Positions 16,430-25,282 of a DNA stretch of 64,000 nt are shown here, one piece after another. The notes beneath the pieces are model-generated. The model was given only the letters and a program-made list of their open reading frames with translations, made no database searches and was not told the DNA's origin. The stretch is from assembly GCF_000425065.1 (NCBI RefSeq), contig NZ_AULB01000010.1:1-64000 (forward strand), written 5' to 3'. How positions within the stretch are numbered: position 1 is the first letter of the stretch; every line of letters begins with the position of its first letter. The translations under genes and the position numbers were made by a program. The DNA comes from Actinomadura rifamycini DSM 43936. GTDB taxonomy: Bacteria > Actinomycetota > Actinomycetes > Streptosporangiales > Streptosporangiaceae.

Positions 16430-17296
16430 ATGATGAAGCTGAGCAGGCGCGGCGCCGCATCCGACGGCCGCATGCCCCTCTTGGAGCACCTCCGTGAGCT
16501 GCGCAACCGGTTGGTCAAGGCGATCCTCGGCCTGCTGGTGGGCACGATCATCGGCTGGATCTTCTTCGACCCCATCTGGGACTGGCTGAAGCAGCCCTAC
16601 ACGCGGATCCCCCCGGAGCACTGCCTCGACGGCAAGTGCGACCTGGTCGTCCACGGCATCTTCGACGGCTTCTTCGTGCACCTGAAGGTCGCGCTGATCA
16701 TCGGCGCGGTGCTGTCGTCCCCGGTGTGGCTGTACCAGCTGTGGGCGTTCGTCGCGCCGGGCCTGTACCAGCGGGAACGCCGCTGGACGTACACGTTCAT
16801 GGCGGCGGCCGTGCCGCTGTTCGTCGCGGGCGGCTACCTGGCCTACCTGACGATGGACAAGGGCCTGGAGATCTTCATCGGGCTCGCGCCGGGCGACACC
16901 ACCGTGCTCGTCGGCGTCCAGGACTACCTGAGCTACGCCCAGGCGATGCTGTTCATCTTCGGGCTGACGTTCGAGCTGCCGCTGTTCGTGGTCGTGCTGA
17001 ACCTGGCGGGCGTGCTCACCCACGAGCGGATCCGCAAGTCCCGCCGGCTGCTGTGGTTCGGGGTGTTCGTGTTCGCCGCGATCGCCACCCCCAGCCAGGA
17101 CCCGTTCACCATGCTCGCCCTGGCCCTCCCCACGATCGTGCTGTTCGAGATCGCCGAGTTGATCGCGTACCTGCACGACCGGCGGCTCGCCGCCCGCCCC
17201 GACCCGTACGCGGAGCTGTCCGACGACGAGGCGTCCCCGCTGGACCTCGAGGCCATCGACGCCGAACTGGAGAAGGGCGGCGGCCGCACCGGCTGA
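16430..17296 (+). CDS. tatC: Sec-independent translocase subunit TatC
   Basis: Multi-spanning receptor for twin-arginine signal peptides. It is 288 residues with the N-terminal signature MPLLEHLRELRNRLVKA and six membrane helices by hydropathy; the first periplasmic loop contains a short Cys-containing segment (EHCLDGKCD). The C-terminal tail is acidic. ATG is at 16430, with a second ATG one codon later; the ribosome binding site is weak. A strong hairpin follows. Confidence 0.95.
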   Translation: MMKLSRRGAASDGRMPLLEHLRELRNRLVKAILGLLVGTIIGWIFFDPIWDWLKQPYTRIPPEHCLDGKCDLVVHGIFDGFFVHLKVALIIGAVLSSPVWLYQLWAFVAPGLYQRERRWTYTFMAAAVPLFVAGGYLAYLTMDKGLEIFIGLAPGDTTVLVGVQDYLSYAQAMLFIFGLTFELPLFVVVLNLAGVLTHERIRKSRRLLWFGVFVFAAIATPSQDPFTMLALALPTIVLFEIAELIAYLHDRRLAARPDPYAELSDDEASPLDLEAIDAELEKGGGRTG

Positions 17297-17301
17297 CCCG
17301 C

Positions 17302-17323
17302 GCCCGCCCGGCACCGGGCGGGC
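17302..17323 (+). terminator. Terminator after tatC
   Basis: GCCCGCCCGG and CCGGGCGGGC form a 10-bp perfect inverted repeat separated by 2 nt, 5 nt after the tatC stop. Confidence 0.7.
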
Positions 17324-17360
17324 CGCCCCGGCGACCCGCCGGAATCCGGTTCGTTATGGA

Positions 17361-17391
17361 TTGGGAAACGGGCCGGTCGAAACCGTAGGCT
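17361..17391 (+). promoter_or_regulatory. Promoter of helY, leaderless arrangement
   Basis: TTGGGA (17361-17366), a 19-bp spacer and TAGGCT (17386-17391), then 7 nt to the ATG at 17399. There is no ribosome binding site. Confidence 0.55.
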
Positions 17392-17398
17392 CGAAGAC

Positions 17399-20191
17399 AT
17401 GACCTCCCCCGACACCACGTCGACCGGGCGGAAGGCCGAGGAGCGGACCGGGGACACCCCGGCCTCCCGGTACGCCGCCTACCGCAGGCGCACCGCCGGG
17501 AACGGCCCCGCCCTGCTGGACTTCCGCACCCTGTACGACTTCGAGCTGGACGCCTTCCAGCTGCGGGCGTGCCAGGCGCTGGAGGACGGCAGCGGCGTCC
17601 TCGTCGCGGCGCCGACCGGCTCCGGCAAGACCGTCGTCGGGGAGTTCGCCGTCCACCTCGCGCTGACCGGCGGCTCCAAATGCTTCTACACCACGCCGAT
17701 CAAGGCGCTGTCGAACCAGAAGTACGCCGACCTCGTCCGCCGCTACGGGCCCGAGAAGGTCGGGCTGCTCACCGGCGACAACAGCGTCAACGGCGAGGCG
17801 CCCATCGTCGTCATGACGACCGAGGTGCTGCGCAACATGCTGTACGCGCAGTCCCCGACCCTCGCCGGGCTGGCGTTCGTGGTGATGGACGAGGTGCACT
17901 ACCTCGCCGACCGGTTCCGCGGCGCCGTCTGGGAAGAAGTGATCATCCACGTCCCGGACTCGGTGCGGATCGTGGCGCTGTCGGCGACCGTCAGCAACGC
18001 CGAGGAGTTCGGCGAGTGGCTGCACGCCGTCCGCGGCGACACCGCCGTCGTCGTCGACGAGCACCGGCCCGTCCCGCTGTTCCAGCACATGCTCGTCGGG
18101 ACCTACCTGCACGACCTGTTCGTCGACACCGGCAAGGGCGACAACCGGCAGGCGCGCCTCAACCCCAAGCTGACCCGCATGGCCGTCGAGGAGGTGCGCC
18201 GCGCCAAGGTCAACCAGGGCCGCCGCACCGGGCGGCGCCGCGCGCCCCGCCCGCAGCGGTACCGGCCCCCGGCCCGCCCGGACGTCATCGAGCGGCTCGA
18301 CCGCGCCGGGCTGCTCCCCGCGATCACGTTCATCTTCTCCCGCGCCGGCTGCGACGCCGCCGTCCAGCAGTGCCTCGCCGCCGGGATCCGGCTCACCTCC
18401 AAGGAGGAGTCGGAGGAGATCCGCGCCCACGCCGAGCTGCGCACCGCCGACATCCCCCCGGCCGACCTGCGGGTCCTCGGCTACGACGACTTCCTCGCCG
18501 CGCTCGAGCGGGGCGTCGCCGCCCACCACGCCGGGATGCTGCCGACCTTCAAGGAGATCGTCGAGGAGCTCTTCACCCGCGGGATGATCAAAGCGGTGTT
18601 CGCCACCGAGACGCTCGCGCTCGGCATCAACATGCCCGCCCGCACCGTCGTGATCGAGAAGCTCGACAAGTGGAACGGGGAGGCGCACGTCGACCTCACC
18701 CCCGGCGAGTTCACCCAGCTCACCGGACGCGCCGGGCGGCGCGGCATCGACGTCGAGGGCCACGCCGTCGTGGTGTGGGCGCCCAACGTCGACCCGGCGT
18801 CCGTCGCGGGCCTCGCCGGCGCCCGCACCTACCCGCTGAACTCCAGCTTCCGCCCGTCCTACAACATGGCCGTCAACCTCGTCGGCGCCGTCGGCATCGA
18901 ACGGGCCCGCACCCTCCTCGAGGAGTCGTTCGCGCAGTTCCAGGCCGACCGCGCCGTCGTCGGCCTCGCCCGGCAGGTCCACAAGAACGAGGAGGCGCTC
19001 GCCGGGTACGCCGAGGCGGCGCAGTGCCACCTCGGCGACTTCATGGAGTACGCCGCGCTGCGCAGGCGGCTGTCGGACCGGGAGGCGCAGCTGTCGCGGG
19101 AGCGGTCGGCGTCCCGCCGCGCCGAGGCCGCCAAGTCCCTCGAGCGGCTCCGGCCCGGCGACGTGATCCTGGTGCCGTCCGGGCGCCGCTCCGGCCTCGC
19201 CGTCGTCCTCGACCCCGGCCTCGGACGCCGCTCCGACGGGCCCGCCCCGCTCGTCCTCACGGTGAACCGGTCGGTGCAGCGGCTGTCCATCCAGGACTTC
19301 CCCCGCGCCGTGGAACCCGTCGAGCGGATCCGCATCCCCAAGTCGTTCAGCCCCCGCAACCCGCAGGACCGCCGCGACCTGGCCTCCACCCTCCGCAACA
19401 AGGTCCCCGACGACGCCCGCGAACGCAGACGCGCCCGCGTGGACTCCGCCGCCGCCGACGACGCCGAGATCGCCGCGCTGCGCACCGAGCTGCGCCGCCA
19501 CCCCGTGCACGGCTGCGACGAACGCGAGCAGCACGCCCGCTGGGCCGAGCGGTACCACCGCCTCGACCGCGAGACCGAGCAGCTGCGGCGCCGCGTCGAG
19601 GGCCGCTCCCAGGTCATCGCCCGCACCTTCGACCGCGTCTGCGCCGTCCTGGAGCAGCTCGGCTACCTGCGGGACGGCGAGGTCACCGGGGAGGGCCGCC
19701 GCCTCGGGCGGATCTACAACGAGCTCGACCTGCTCACCGCCGAGAGCCTCCGCGCCGGGCTGTGGGACAAGCTCGACCACGCCGAACTGGCCGCGTGCGT
19801 GTCCGCGCTGGTGTACGAGTCGCGGCGCGACGACGACACCGGCCCGCACCGCGCCCCGTCCGGCCGCGCCGAGGACGCCCTCGCCGCGATGGTGCGGCTG
19901 TGGGGCGAACTGGACGCCGTCGAACGCGACAACCGCGTGTCGTTCCTGCGCGAACCCGATCTCGGGTTCGCGTGGACCGCGTACCGGTGGGCCAAGGGCG
20001 ACGACCTCGACGAGGTGCTCCTCGCGAGCGACATGACCGCCGGCGACTTCGTCCGCGCCGTCAAGCAGCTCCTCGACCTGCTCGGCCAGGTCGCCGACGC
20101 GTCCCCCGCCAACGGGCACGTCCGCAAGACGGCCCGCCGCGCGATGGACACGATGCGCCGCGGCGTCGTCGCCTACTCGTCCGTGACCTGA
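17399..20191 (+). CDS. helY: Ski2/Mtr4-type DEAD/DEAH-box helicase HelY
   Basis: ATP-dependent nucleic-acid helicase of 930 residues. Motif I is AAPTGSGKTVVGEFAV (about 75), motif II VVMDEVHYLADRFRG (about 163), and motif III SATVSN. Motif VI QLTGRAGRRGIDVEGHAVV lies near 440. A C-terminal DSHCT-type helical domain follows. An Arg/Pro-rich linker around 272-290 (GRRTGRRRAPRPQRY) separates the two RecA domains. The pafBC-tatAC-helY order matches mycobacteria (Rv2092c). RNA processing or turnover is the likely role, inferred from eukaryotic relatives. Confidence 0.92.
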   Translation: MTSPDTTSTGRKAEERTGDTPASRYAAYRRRTAGNGPALLDFRTLYDFELDAFQLRACQALEDGSGVLVAAPTGSGKTVVGEFAVHLALTGGSKCFYTTPIKALSNQKYADLVRRYGPEKVGLLTGDNSVNGEAPIVVMTTEVLRNMLYAQSPTLAGLAFVVMDEVHYLADRFRGAVWEEVIIHVPDSVRIVALSATVSNAEEFGEWLHAVRGDTAVVVDEHRPVPLFQHMLVGTYLHDLFVDTGKGDNRQARLNPKLTRMAVEEVRRAKVNQGRRTGRRRAPRPQRYRPPARPDVIERLDRAGLLPAITFIFSRAGCDAAVQQCLAAGIRLTSKEESEEIRAHAELRTADIPPADLRVLGYDDFLAALERGVAAHHAGMLPTFKEIVEELFTRGMIKAVFATETLALGINMPARTVVIEKLDKWNGEAHVDLTPGEFTQLTGRAGRRGIDVEGHAVVVWAPNVDPASVAGLAGARTYPLNSSFRPSYNMAVNLVGAVGIERARTLLEESFAQFQADRAVVGLARQVHKNEEALAGYAEAAQCHLGDFMEYAALRRRLSDREAQLSRERSASRRAEAAKSLERLRPGDVILVPSGRRSGLAVVLDPGLGRRSDGPAPLVLTVNRSVQRLSIQDFPRAVEPVERIRIPKSFSPRNPQDRRDLASTLRNKVPDDARERRRARVDSAAADDAEIAALRTELRRHPVHGCDEREQHARWAERYHRLDRETEQLRRRVEGRSQVIARTFDRVCAVLEQLGYLRDGEVTGEGRRLGRIYNELDLLTAESLRAGLWDKLDHAELAACVSALVYESRRDDDTGPHRAPSGRAEDALAAMVRLWGELDAVERDNRVSFLREPDLGFAWTAYRWAKGDDLDEVLLASDMTAGDFVRAVKQLLDLLGQVADASPANGHVRKTARRAMDTMRRGVVAYSSVT

Positions 20192-20215
20192 CCCCACCGC
20201 CGCACCGTGGCCTTC

Positions 20216-20450
20216 CGGCGGCCCGACCGTCCCGTTCGGGCGGCGGGGGCGCGGGGGCGGGGCGCGCCCCGGCGGCTGGAGTGCCCCGTTCGGGCGGTGC
20301 CGTTGCGACACCGGGGCCCGGCAGCCCGACTGCCCCGCTCGGGGTGGTGCCGTCGTGAGGGCGGCGTGCCCGACGGCTCGACCGTCCCGTAGCGAGGCCG
20401 GGGCCCCGGCGGCTCGACCGTCCCGGTCGGGCGGTGGGGGCGCGGGGGCC
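20216..20450. repeat. Degenerate GC-rich hairpin repeats between helY and the DUF2236 gene
   Basis: At least four related copies of a roughly 30-44 bp unit with core CGGCYCGACCGTCCCG(T/G)TCGGGCGG begin near 20216, 20269, 20371 and 20407. The first and last are the best matched and share a GGGGGCGCGGGGGC tail. Each core can fold (GCCCGA with TCGGGC, or CGACCG with CGGTCG). The array lies between convergent genes, so it may serve as a multi-copy terminator. Confidence 0.6.
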
Positions 20451-20453
20451 GGG

Positions 20454-21380
20454 TCAGGTGGGGCGGGCGGTGCGGCGGCGGGCGCGGCGCTCGCGGAGGG
20501 TCCGCTCGACGCGGTGCCGGGCCAGCCGGACCAGCAGCGGCTGCGGCGGGCGCCGCAGCGGTCCCGGCACCACCCGGTGCCCGAGGGCGGCCGCGCCCAG
20601 CACCAGCCCCGCGGCGCGGCGGTGCCGCGGCCCCCACGGCAGCCCGTACTGCTCGCGGAGCGGCTCCGGTAGCAGCGCGGCCGTGACGACGCGGAACACC
20701 GCCAGGCCCGGCGCGAGCGCCCGCAGCTTCCGGGGGTGCAGGACGGCCGCGGCGACCTTCCGGGCGTTGTCGTCGACCTCGAGGGACGCGACCATCTCGT
20801 CCATGTAGGCGCGGAACGACGCCAGGTCGGGCGGCTGCGCCTCCGCCGGGCAGCCCAGCACCTCGGCGACGACCCGCGCCTGCCGGTAGTACTCCTCGGC
20901 CTGCCCGGCGTCCGGGCGTCCGGGCCGGCCCAGCCGCTCGTGGAGGTACAGCGCCGAGTCGATCAGCGTCGCGTTCACCCACAGCTGCAGGCCGGGGTCG
21001 TTGCCGGAGTACCCCTCGCCGCGGACGGACGTGTGGATGCCGCGGACCTTCGCGGCGATCCGCGCGACCTCCTCGGGCGTCCCGAAGGAGACGACCAGCA
21101 GGAAGTCGAGGGTGCCGAACAGCCGCGCCAGCGGCCGGTCGGCGAAGTCGCTGTGCTCGGCGACGCCGCGCGCCACGCCGGGATGCGCGAGCTGCATGAG
21201 CAGCGCGCGGCCCGCGCCGAGCCCGACGATCGGCTCGGCGCCGAACGCGCGCAGCACGTCCCGGTCGGCGAGGCGGTCGGCGAGGTGGGCGGCGAGGTCG
21301 GCGGCGGCGCCGGTGCCCGCGGCGCCGGGCGGCGACGGGTCCGCGGGGGCCTGGGGGGACGGGATCGGCGGTGTGGGCAC
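20454..21380 (-). CDS. DUF2236 (MpaB/latex-clearing-like) oxygenase family protein
   Basis: Predicted heme-type oxygenase-like protein of 308 residues, almost all helical. Family motifs are GLGAGRALLMQLAHPGVARGVAEHSDF near 50-80, VRGEGYSGNDPGLQLWVNATL around 120-140 and the basic C-terminal RRPPQPLLVRLARHRVERTL. Conserved histidines in AHPGVA and AEHSDF would be heme ligands by analogy with rubber oxygenase; the substrate is unknown. GTG start with GGGAGG 6 nt upstream. The promoter carries a large palindrome, so a TetR-type repressor is expected. The first 25 residues are Pro/Ala/Gly-rich and disordered. Confidence 0.82.
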   Translation of the reverse strand: MPTPPIPSPQAPADPSPPGAAGTGAAADLAAHLADRLADRDVLRAFGAEPIVGLGAGRALLMQLAHPGVARGVAEHSDFADRPLARLFGTLDFLLVVSFGTPEEVARIAAKVRGIHTSVRGEGYSGNDPGLQLWVNATLIDSALYLHERLGRPGRPDAGQAEEYYRQARVVAEVLGCPAEAQPPDLASFRAYMDEMVASLEVDDNARKVAAAVLHPRKLRALAPGLAVFRVVTAALLPEPLREQYGLPWGPRHRRAAGLVLGAAALGHRVVPGPLRRPPQPLLVRLARHRVERTLRERRARRRTARPT

Positions 21381-21429
21381 GGGGGGCCTCCCGGACGGTC
21401 GGCGGCCGGATCCTGGTGCCCCGCATCCT

Positions 21430-21462
21430 CACCCATTATTGACGTCCCGTCAATAATGGGTG
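21430..21462 (-). promoter_or_regulatory. 33-bp perfect inverted repeat (operator) over the DUF2236 promoter
   Basis: Arms CACCCATTATTGACG and CGTCAATAATGGGTG (15 bp each, no mismatch) flank a 3-bp centre TCC. On the minus strand TTGACG in the repeat acts as a -35, with a possible -10 GAGGAT 17 bp on. The shape and AT-rich core are typical of TetR-family operators. Confidence 0.75.
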
Positions 21463-21550
21463 CGGGCCGCGCCGCCGGCGCCCGGTGCCTACTGCGCAGG
21501 TCGGAGGCGGGGTCGACCTGAGAAGGAGGCCGCTGGACATTCCGTGCCGA

Positions 21551-21556
21551 TAGGGT
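21551..21556 (+). promoter_or_regulatory. Candidate -10 box of the ABC exporter operon
   Basis: TAGGGT lies 43 nt before the ATG at 21600. No clear -35 or ribosome binding site was found. Confidence 0.3.
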
Positions 21557-21599
21557 CTTTACGGTCACCGAATGTCACGACGACCCCCTGGACTCCTGC

Positions 21600-22556
21600 A
21601 TGATCGAGGCCAAGAACCTCACCAAACGCTACGGCGCGAAAGTCGCCGTCCATGATCTCTCCTTCACGGTGGAGCCCGGCCGGGTGACCGGCTTCCTCGG
21701 GCCGAACGGCGCCGGCAAGTCGACGACGATGCGGATGCTGCTCGGCCTCGACCGGCCCACCGGCGGCGAGGCCCGCATCGCCGGACGGCACTACAGCAAG
21801 CTGCCCGCCCCGATGCGGACCGTCGGCGCGCTCCTGGAGGCGCGGGCCGTCCATACCGGCCGCAGCGCCCGCAACCACCTGCTGTGCCTCGCGCAGACCC
21901 AGGGCCTCCCGGCCAAGCGGGTCGACGAGGTGCTGGAACTGGTCGGCCTCACCGACGTCGCCGGGCGGCGGGCGCAGGGCTTCTCCCTCGGCATGGGGCA
22001 GCGGCTCGGCATCGCCGCGGCGGTCCTCGGCGACCCCGAGGTGCTCATCCTGGACGAGCCGGTCAACGGCCTCGACCCCGAGGGCGTCGTCTGGATCCGC
22101 CAGCTGATGCAGCGGTTCGCCGCCGGCGGCCGGACGGTGTTCGTGTCCAGCCACCTCATGAACGAGATGGCCGTCACCGCCGACCACCTCATCGTCATCG
22201 GCCGCGGCCGCCTCATCGCCGACTGCTCCACCGAGGAGTTCATCGAGCGCAGCACCGACAAGACGGTCGTCGTCCGCACCCCCGACGCCGACCGGCTCAC
22301 CGGCGTCCTGTCCGGCGAGGGCGGCAAGGTCACCGCCGCGGACGACGGCGCGCTGACCGTCGCGAACCTCGAGGCCGCCCGGATCGGCGAGCTCGCCGCC
22401 GCCGAGGGCCTCGTCCTGCACGAGCTCACCCCCCGGCGCGGCTCCCTCGAGGACGCCTTCATGGAGCTCACCCGCGACACCGTCGAATACGGGACGTCCG
22501 CCGCCGCCGCGCCCGCCGGCGCGCCCGCCGTCCCCGCGAAGGAGGAGACCCGATGA
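21600..22556 (+). CDS. ABC-2 exporter ATP-binding protein
   Basis: Nucleotide-binding subunit of a CcmA/BcrA-type exporter, 318 residues. Walker A GPNGAGKST is near residue 38, signature FSLGMGQRLGIA near 126 and Walker B VLILDEPVNGLDPEG near 147, followed by the switch His in SSHLMNE. A C-terminal domain of about 90 residues and an Ala/Pro tail follow. It overlaps the permease gene by 4 nt, so the two are coupled. The cargo cannot be read from sequence; lipid or drug export is usual for the type. Confidence 0.9.
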   Translation: MIEAKNLTKRYGAKVAVHDLSFTVEPGRVTGFLGPNGAGKSTTMRMLLGLDRPTGGEARIAGRHYSKLPAPMRTVGALLEARAVHTGRSARNHLLCLAQTQGLPAKRVDEVLELVGLTDVAGRRAQGFSLGMGQRLGIAAAVLGDPEVLILDEPVNGLDPEGVVWIRQLMQRFAAGGRTVFVSSHLMNEMAVTADHLIVIGRGRLIADCSTEEFIERSTDKTVVVRTPDADRLTGVLSGEGGKVTAADDGALTVANLEAARIGELAAAEGLVLHELTPRRGSLEDAFMELTRDTVEYGTSAAAAPAGAPAVPAKEETR

Positions 22557-23395
22557 CCGCCGCCCCCGCCGACGCGGCGCCCCCCTCGGCCCCCGCCGCC
22601 GGCGCGCGCCGCCCCGGCTTCGCCGCGCTGCTGCTCGCCGAATGGACCAAGATCCGGACCGTGCAGTCGACCCTGTGGTCGCTGGTCCTGCTCGTCCTGC
22701 TGCACCTCGGCTTCACCGGGCTGCTCGCCGCGGTGTTCGCCGCGCAGTGGGACAGCATGAACGAGGGCGACCGCGCCATGATCGGCGAGGACCCGGCCGG
22801 GTTCTTCCTCGGCGCCGGGCTGTCCTACAGCCAGCTGACGGTGTGCGTGCTCGGCGTGCTGCTGATCGCCTCAGAGTACTCCACCGGCATGATCCGCTCC
22901 AGCCTGCTGGCCGTCCCGACCCGGCTGCCGATGCTGTGGGCGAAGGCCGTCGTGTTCGCCGCGCTCGTCCTCGTGCTGGGCGTCGCCGTGTCGTTCGGGT
23001 CGTTCTTCCTCGGCTCGGTGATCCTCGGCGACCGGCTCCCCGTCGAACTGGGCGACCCGGGCGTGCTGCGCGCCGTCTTCGGCGGCGGCCTGTACCTGGC
23101 GATGCTCGGGCTGTTCTCCCTGGCGATCGGCGCGATCGTCCGGCACACCGCGGGCGCCATCACCGGCGTGATCGCGTTCGTGCTGGTGCTGTCGCCGCTG
23201 GCGTCGCTGCTGCCGGGCTCCGTCGGCGACTACGTCCACGGCTACCTGCCGTCGGTCGCGGGCATGGCGATCACCGCGGCCGCGCCGTCCGACGACGCCG
23301 TCCTGTCGCCCTGGGCCGGGTACGGCGTGTTCGCGCTGTGGACGGCCGCGCTGCTGGCGGCCGCCGCGTACCTGCTCAAGCGCCGCGACGCCTGA
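22553..23395 (+). CDS. ABC-2 exporter permease
   Basis: Membrane subunit of the exporter, 280 residues with six hydrophobic segments (about 45-65, 90-115, 135-165, 175-200, 205-225 and 250-270). A long cytoplasmic N-terminus contains the family motif LLLAEWTKIRTVQSTLWSL. Start ATG overlaps the ATPase stop (ATGA), and GGAGGAGA lies just upstream. The TetR gene 97 nt downstream may control it. Confidence 0.9.
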   Translation: MTAAPADAAPPSAPAAGARRPGFAALLLAEWTKIRTVQSTLWSLVLLVLLHLGFTGLLAAVFAAQWDSMNEGDRAMIGEDPAGFFLGAGLSYSQLTVCVLGVLLIASEYSTGMIRSSLLAVPTRLPMLWAKAVVFAALVLVLGVAVSFGSFFLGSVILGDRLPVELGDPGVLRAVFGGGLYLAMLGLFSLAIGAIVRHTAGAITGVIAFVLVLSPLASLLPGSVGDYVHGYLPSVAGMAITAAAPSDDAVLSPWAGYGVFALWTAALLAAAAYLLKRRDA

Positions 23396-23441
23396 CGCGG
23401 TCCCGCCGGGACGTCCGCGCCCGGCGGGGGGAGGCGCGCGC

Positions 23442-23480
23442 TACGGTGTTCGGTCGGGCGCTTCGAGCGCGTGACCGAAC
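23442..23480 (+). promoter_or_regulatory. Promoter and inverted repeat before the TetR gene
   Basis: TACGGT (23442-23447) is a possible -10. Right after it, GTTCGGTC (23448-23455) and GACCGAAC (23473-23480) form a perfect 8-bp inverted repeat, with a smaller GCGCT/AGCGC pair inside. It is a candidate autoregulatory operator. Confidence 0.45.
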
Positions 23481-23492
23481 GGGAGGTCGGGG

Positions 23493-24131
23493 ATGCCGGG
23501 GTCGGGGGCGCCGACACGGATCCGCCTGCTGGAGGCGGCCGTGGCGGTCATGGGTGAGGACGGCTGGTCCGCCGTGACGTCCCGGGCCGTCGCCCGGCGC
23601 GCCGCGGTCAACAACGCGCTGGTGCACTACTACTTCGGGTCCGTGGACGCGCTGCGCCGCGCCGCCGTCCTGCACGCGCTGGAGCGGGAGCTGGAGGGAC
23701 CGGTCTCGGCGGTCCTGGACGCCCCGGACGTCCTCGACGGCCTCGTCGCCGCGATCACCGACCTCACCGCCCCGCCGGCCGCCGGCGACGAGACCGGCGC
23801 CCCCAGGCTCCGGGTGATCACCGAGGCGCTCGTGCACGGGCTGCGCGACGACGAGCTGCGCCGCGCGACCGTCGAGCAGCTCGCGGCGTTCCGCGGCGCG
23901 CTCGCCGACCGGTTCGCCGCGCAGCGCGCCGCGGGCGGGCTGCGCCCCGACGCCGACCCGGCCGGCCTCGCCGTGGTGGTCGCCGCGCTGGTCGACGGCC
24001 TGCTGCTGCACGCCGTCGTCGACCCAGGCACCGACGCCGCCGCGGCCACCGCCGGGCTCGTCGGCCTGCTCCGCCGCAGCGGCCCCGAGGCCGGGCTTCC
24101 CGCGGGCGGGGGAGACGAGCGCGCCCGGTGA
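23493..24131 (+). CDS. TetR-family transcriptional regulator
   Basis: 212 residues with an N-terminal helix-turn-helix: TRIRLLEAAVAVMGEDGW, then SRAVARRAAVNNALVHYYFGSVDAL (recognition helix around VNNALVHYYF). The C-terminal ligand-binding domain is divergent, rich in Ala and Asp. GGGAGG precedes the ATG. Its own inverted repeat differs from the DUF2236 operator, so it more likely governs itself and the exporter genes upstream. The ligand is unknown. Confidence 0.88.
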   Translation: MPGSGAPTRIRLLEAAVAVMGEDGWSAVTSRAVARRAAVNNALVHYYFGSVDALRRAAVLHALERELEGPVSAVLDAPDVLDGLVAAITDLTAPPAAGDETGAPRLRVITEALVHGLRDDELRRATVEQLAAFRGALADRFAAQRAAGGLRPDADPAGLAVVVAALVDGLLLHAVVDPGTDAAAATAGLVGLLRRSGPEAGLPAGGGDERAR

Positions 24132-24203
24132 CCCCGGCGGCGGTGCCGGGCCCCGCCCCGCCGCCCGGCCGAACTCCTCGCCGACCCGCCCCGCCGGGGG
24201 ACG

Positions 24204-25106
24204 TCAGGGGGCCGGGGCCGGCTCGGGCAGCCCCTCGACCAGCGCGCCGAGCGTCGCGCCCAGCGGCGCGTCCAGCGTGACCAGCGCGTCGCCGTCGCCC
24301 CGCGTCGGGCCCCGGTTCACGATCCCGACCGGGATCCCGCGCCGCGCCGCGTGCCGGACGAACCGGTACCCCGACATCACCGTCAGCGACGACCCCAGCA
24401 CCAGCAGCGCGCCCGCCCGCTCGGTCAGCGCGAAGCAGTCCGCGACCCGCGCCGGCGGCACGTTCTCCCCGAAGAACACCACGTCCGGCTTCAGCGGCCC
24501 GCCGCACCGGTCGCAGCCCACCACCCGGAACCCGTCGATCGCCCGGTCGTCCAGCTCCGCGTCGCCGTCCGGGTTGACCGAGCCGTCCTGCCCGTGCAGG
24601 CCGGGATGCTCGCCCGCGTGCCCGCCGGGCCGCTCCCCGAACCCGGGGTTGGCCGCGCGCAGCCGCGCGTCGAGATAACCGCGGGGCGTGCGGGCCCCGC
24701 ACGCCAGGCACACCACCCGGTCCAGCGAGCCGTGCAGCTCGATCACCCCGGACGCCCCCGCCGCCTGGTGCAGCCCGTCCACGTTCTGCGTGATGACTCC
24801 CGACAGCAGACCGCGGCGCTGCAGCTCCGCGACCGCCCGGTGCCCCGCGTTGGGGCGCGCCGCCTTGATGTGGCGCCAGCCCAGATGGCTCCGCGCCCAG
24901 TACCGGCGGCGCGCCGCGGCGCCGCCGGTGAACGCCTGGTAGGTCATCGGGTCGCCCCGCCGCCTGCTGAGTCCCGTCTCACCCCGGTAGTCCGGGATGC
25001 CCGACTCGGTGGAGATCCCGGCGCCGCTCAGCACCACGACGTCCCCGTCCGAGACGAGGTCCGCCAGAGCGCGCAGCCCGGCCTCCCGATCCACAACCTG
25101 CGTCAC
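24204..25106 (-). CDS. Sirtuin (NAD-dependent protein deacylase)
   Basis: Removes acyl groups from lysines using NAD. It has 300 residues with the full SIR2 set: GAGISTESGIPDYRG (about 32), TQNVDGLH (about 110), the general-base His in ELHGSL, and zinc Cys pairs CLAC and CDRC separated by an unusually long, Gly/His/Asp-rich insert (about 158-195). VFFGENVP, GSSLTV and IVNRGPT bind NAD. The GTG start abuts GGAGGG with no spacing, so initiation may be leaderless. Deacylation of acyl-CoA synthetase is a common bacterial role, but no such gene is adjacent. Confidence 0.92.
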   Translation of the reverse strand: MTQVVDREAGLRALADLVSDGDVVVLSGAGISTESGIPDYRGETGLSRRRGDPMTYQAFTGGAAARRRYWARSHLGWRHIKAARPNAGHRAVAELQRRGLLSGVITQNVDGLHQAAGASGVIELHGSLDRVVCLACGARTPRGYLDARLRAANPGFGERPGGHAGEHPGLHGQDGSVNPDGDAELDDRAIDGFRVVGCDRCGGPLKPDVVFFGENVPPARVADCFALTERAGALLVLGSSLTVMSGYRFVRHAARRGIPVGIVNRGPTRGDGDALVTLDAPLGATLGALVEGLPEPAPAP

Positions 25107-25242
25107 CCCTCCATGGTGCCCGACGCGGACGCGTGCCCGGGCTCCGGCGCGGCACCGGAAACCCGGCGGGCCGAGGACCGGTCGGACCGGCCCGAAGAAC
25201 CGGGACACGCCTGTACGGGACGCACGGCGCGTCGTCGCCCGC

Positions 25243-25282
25243 CGACCCGCCGACCCGCCGACCCGCCGACCCGCCGTCCCGC
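25243..25282 (+). repeat. 8-bp tandem repeat
   Basis: CGACCCGC is repeated four times exactly, then once as CGTCCCGC. It lies in the non-coding stretch upstream of the sirtuin gene. Confidence 0.85.
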
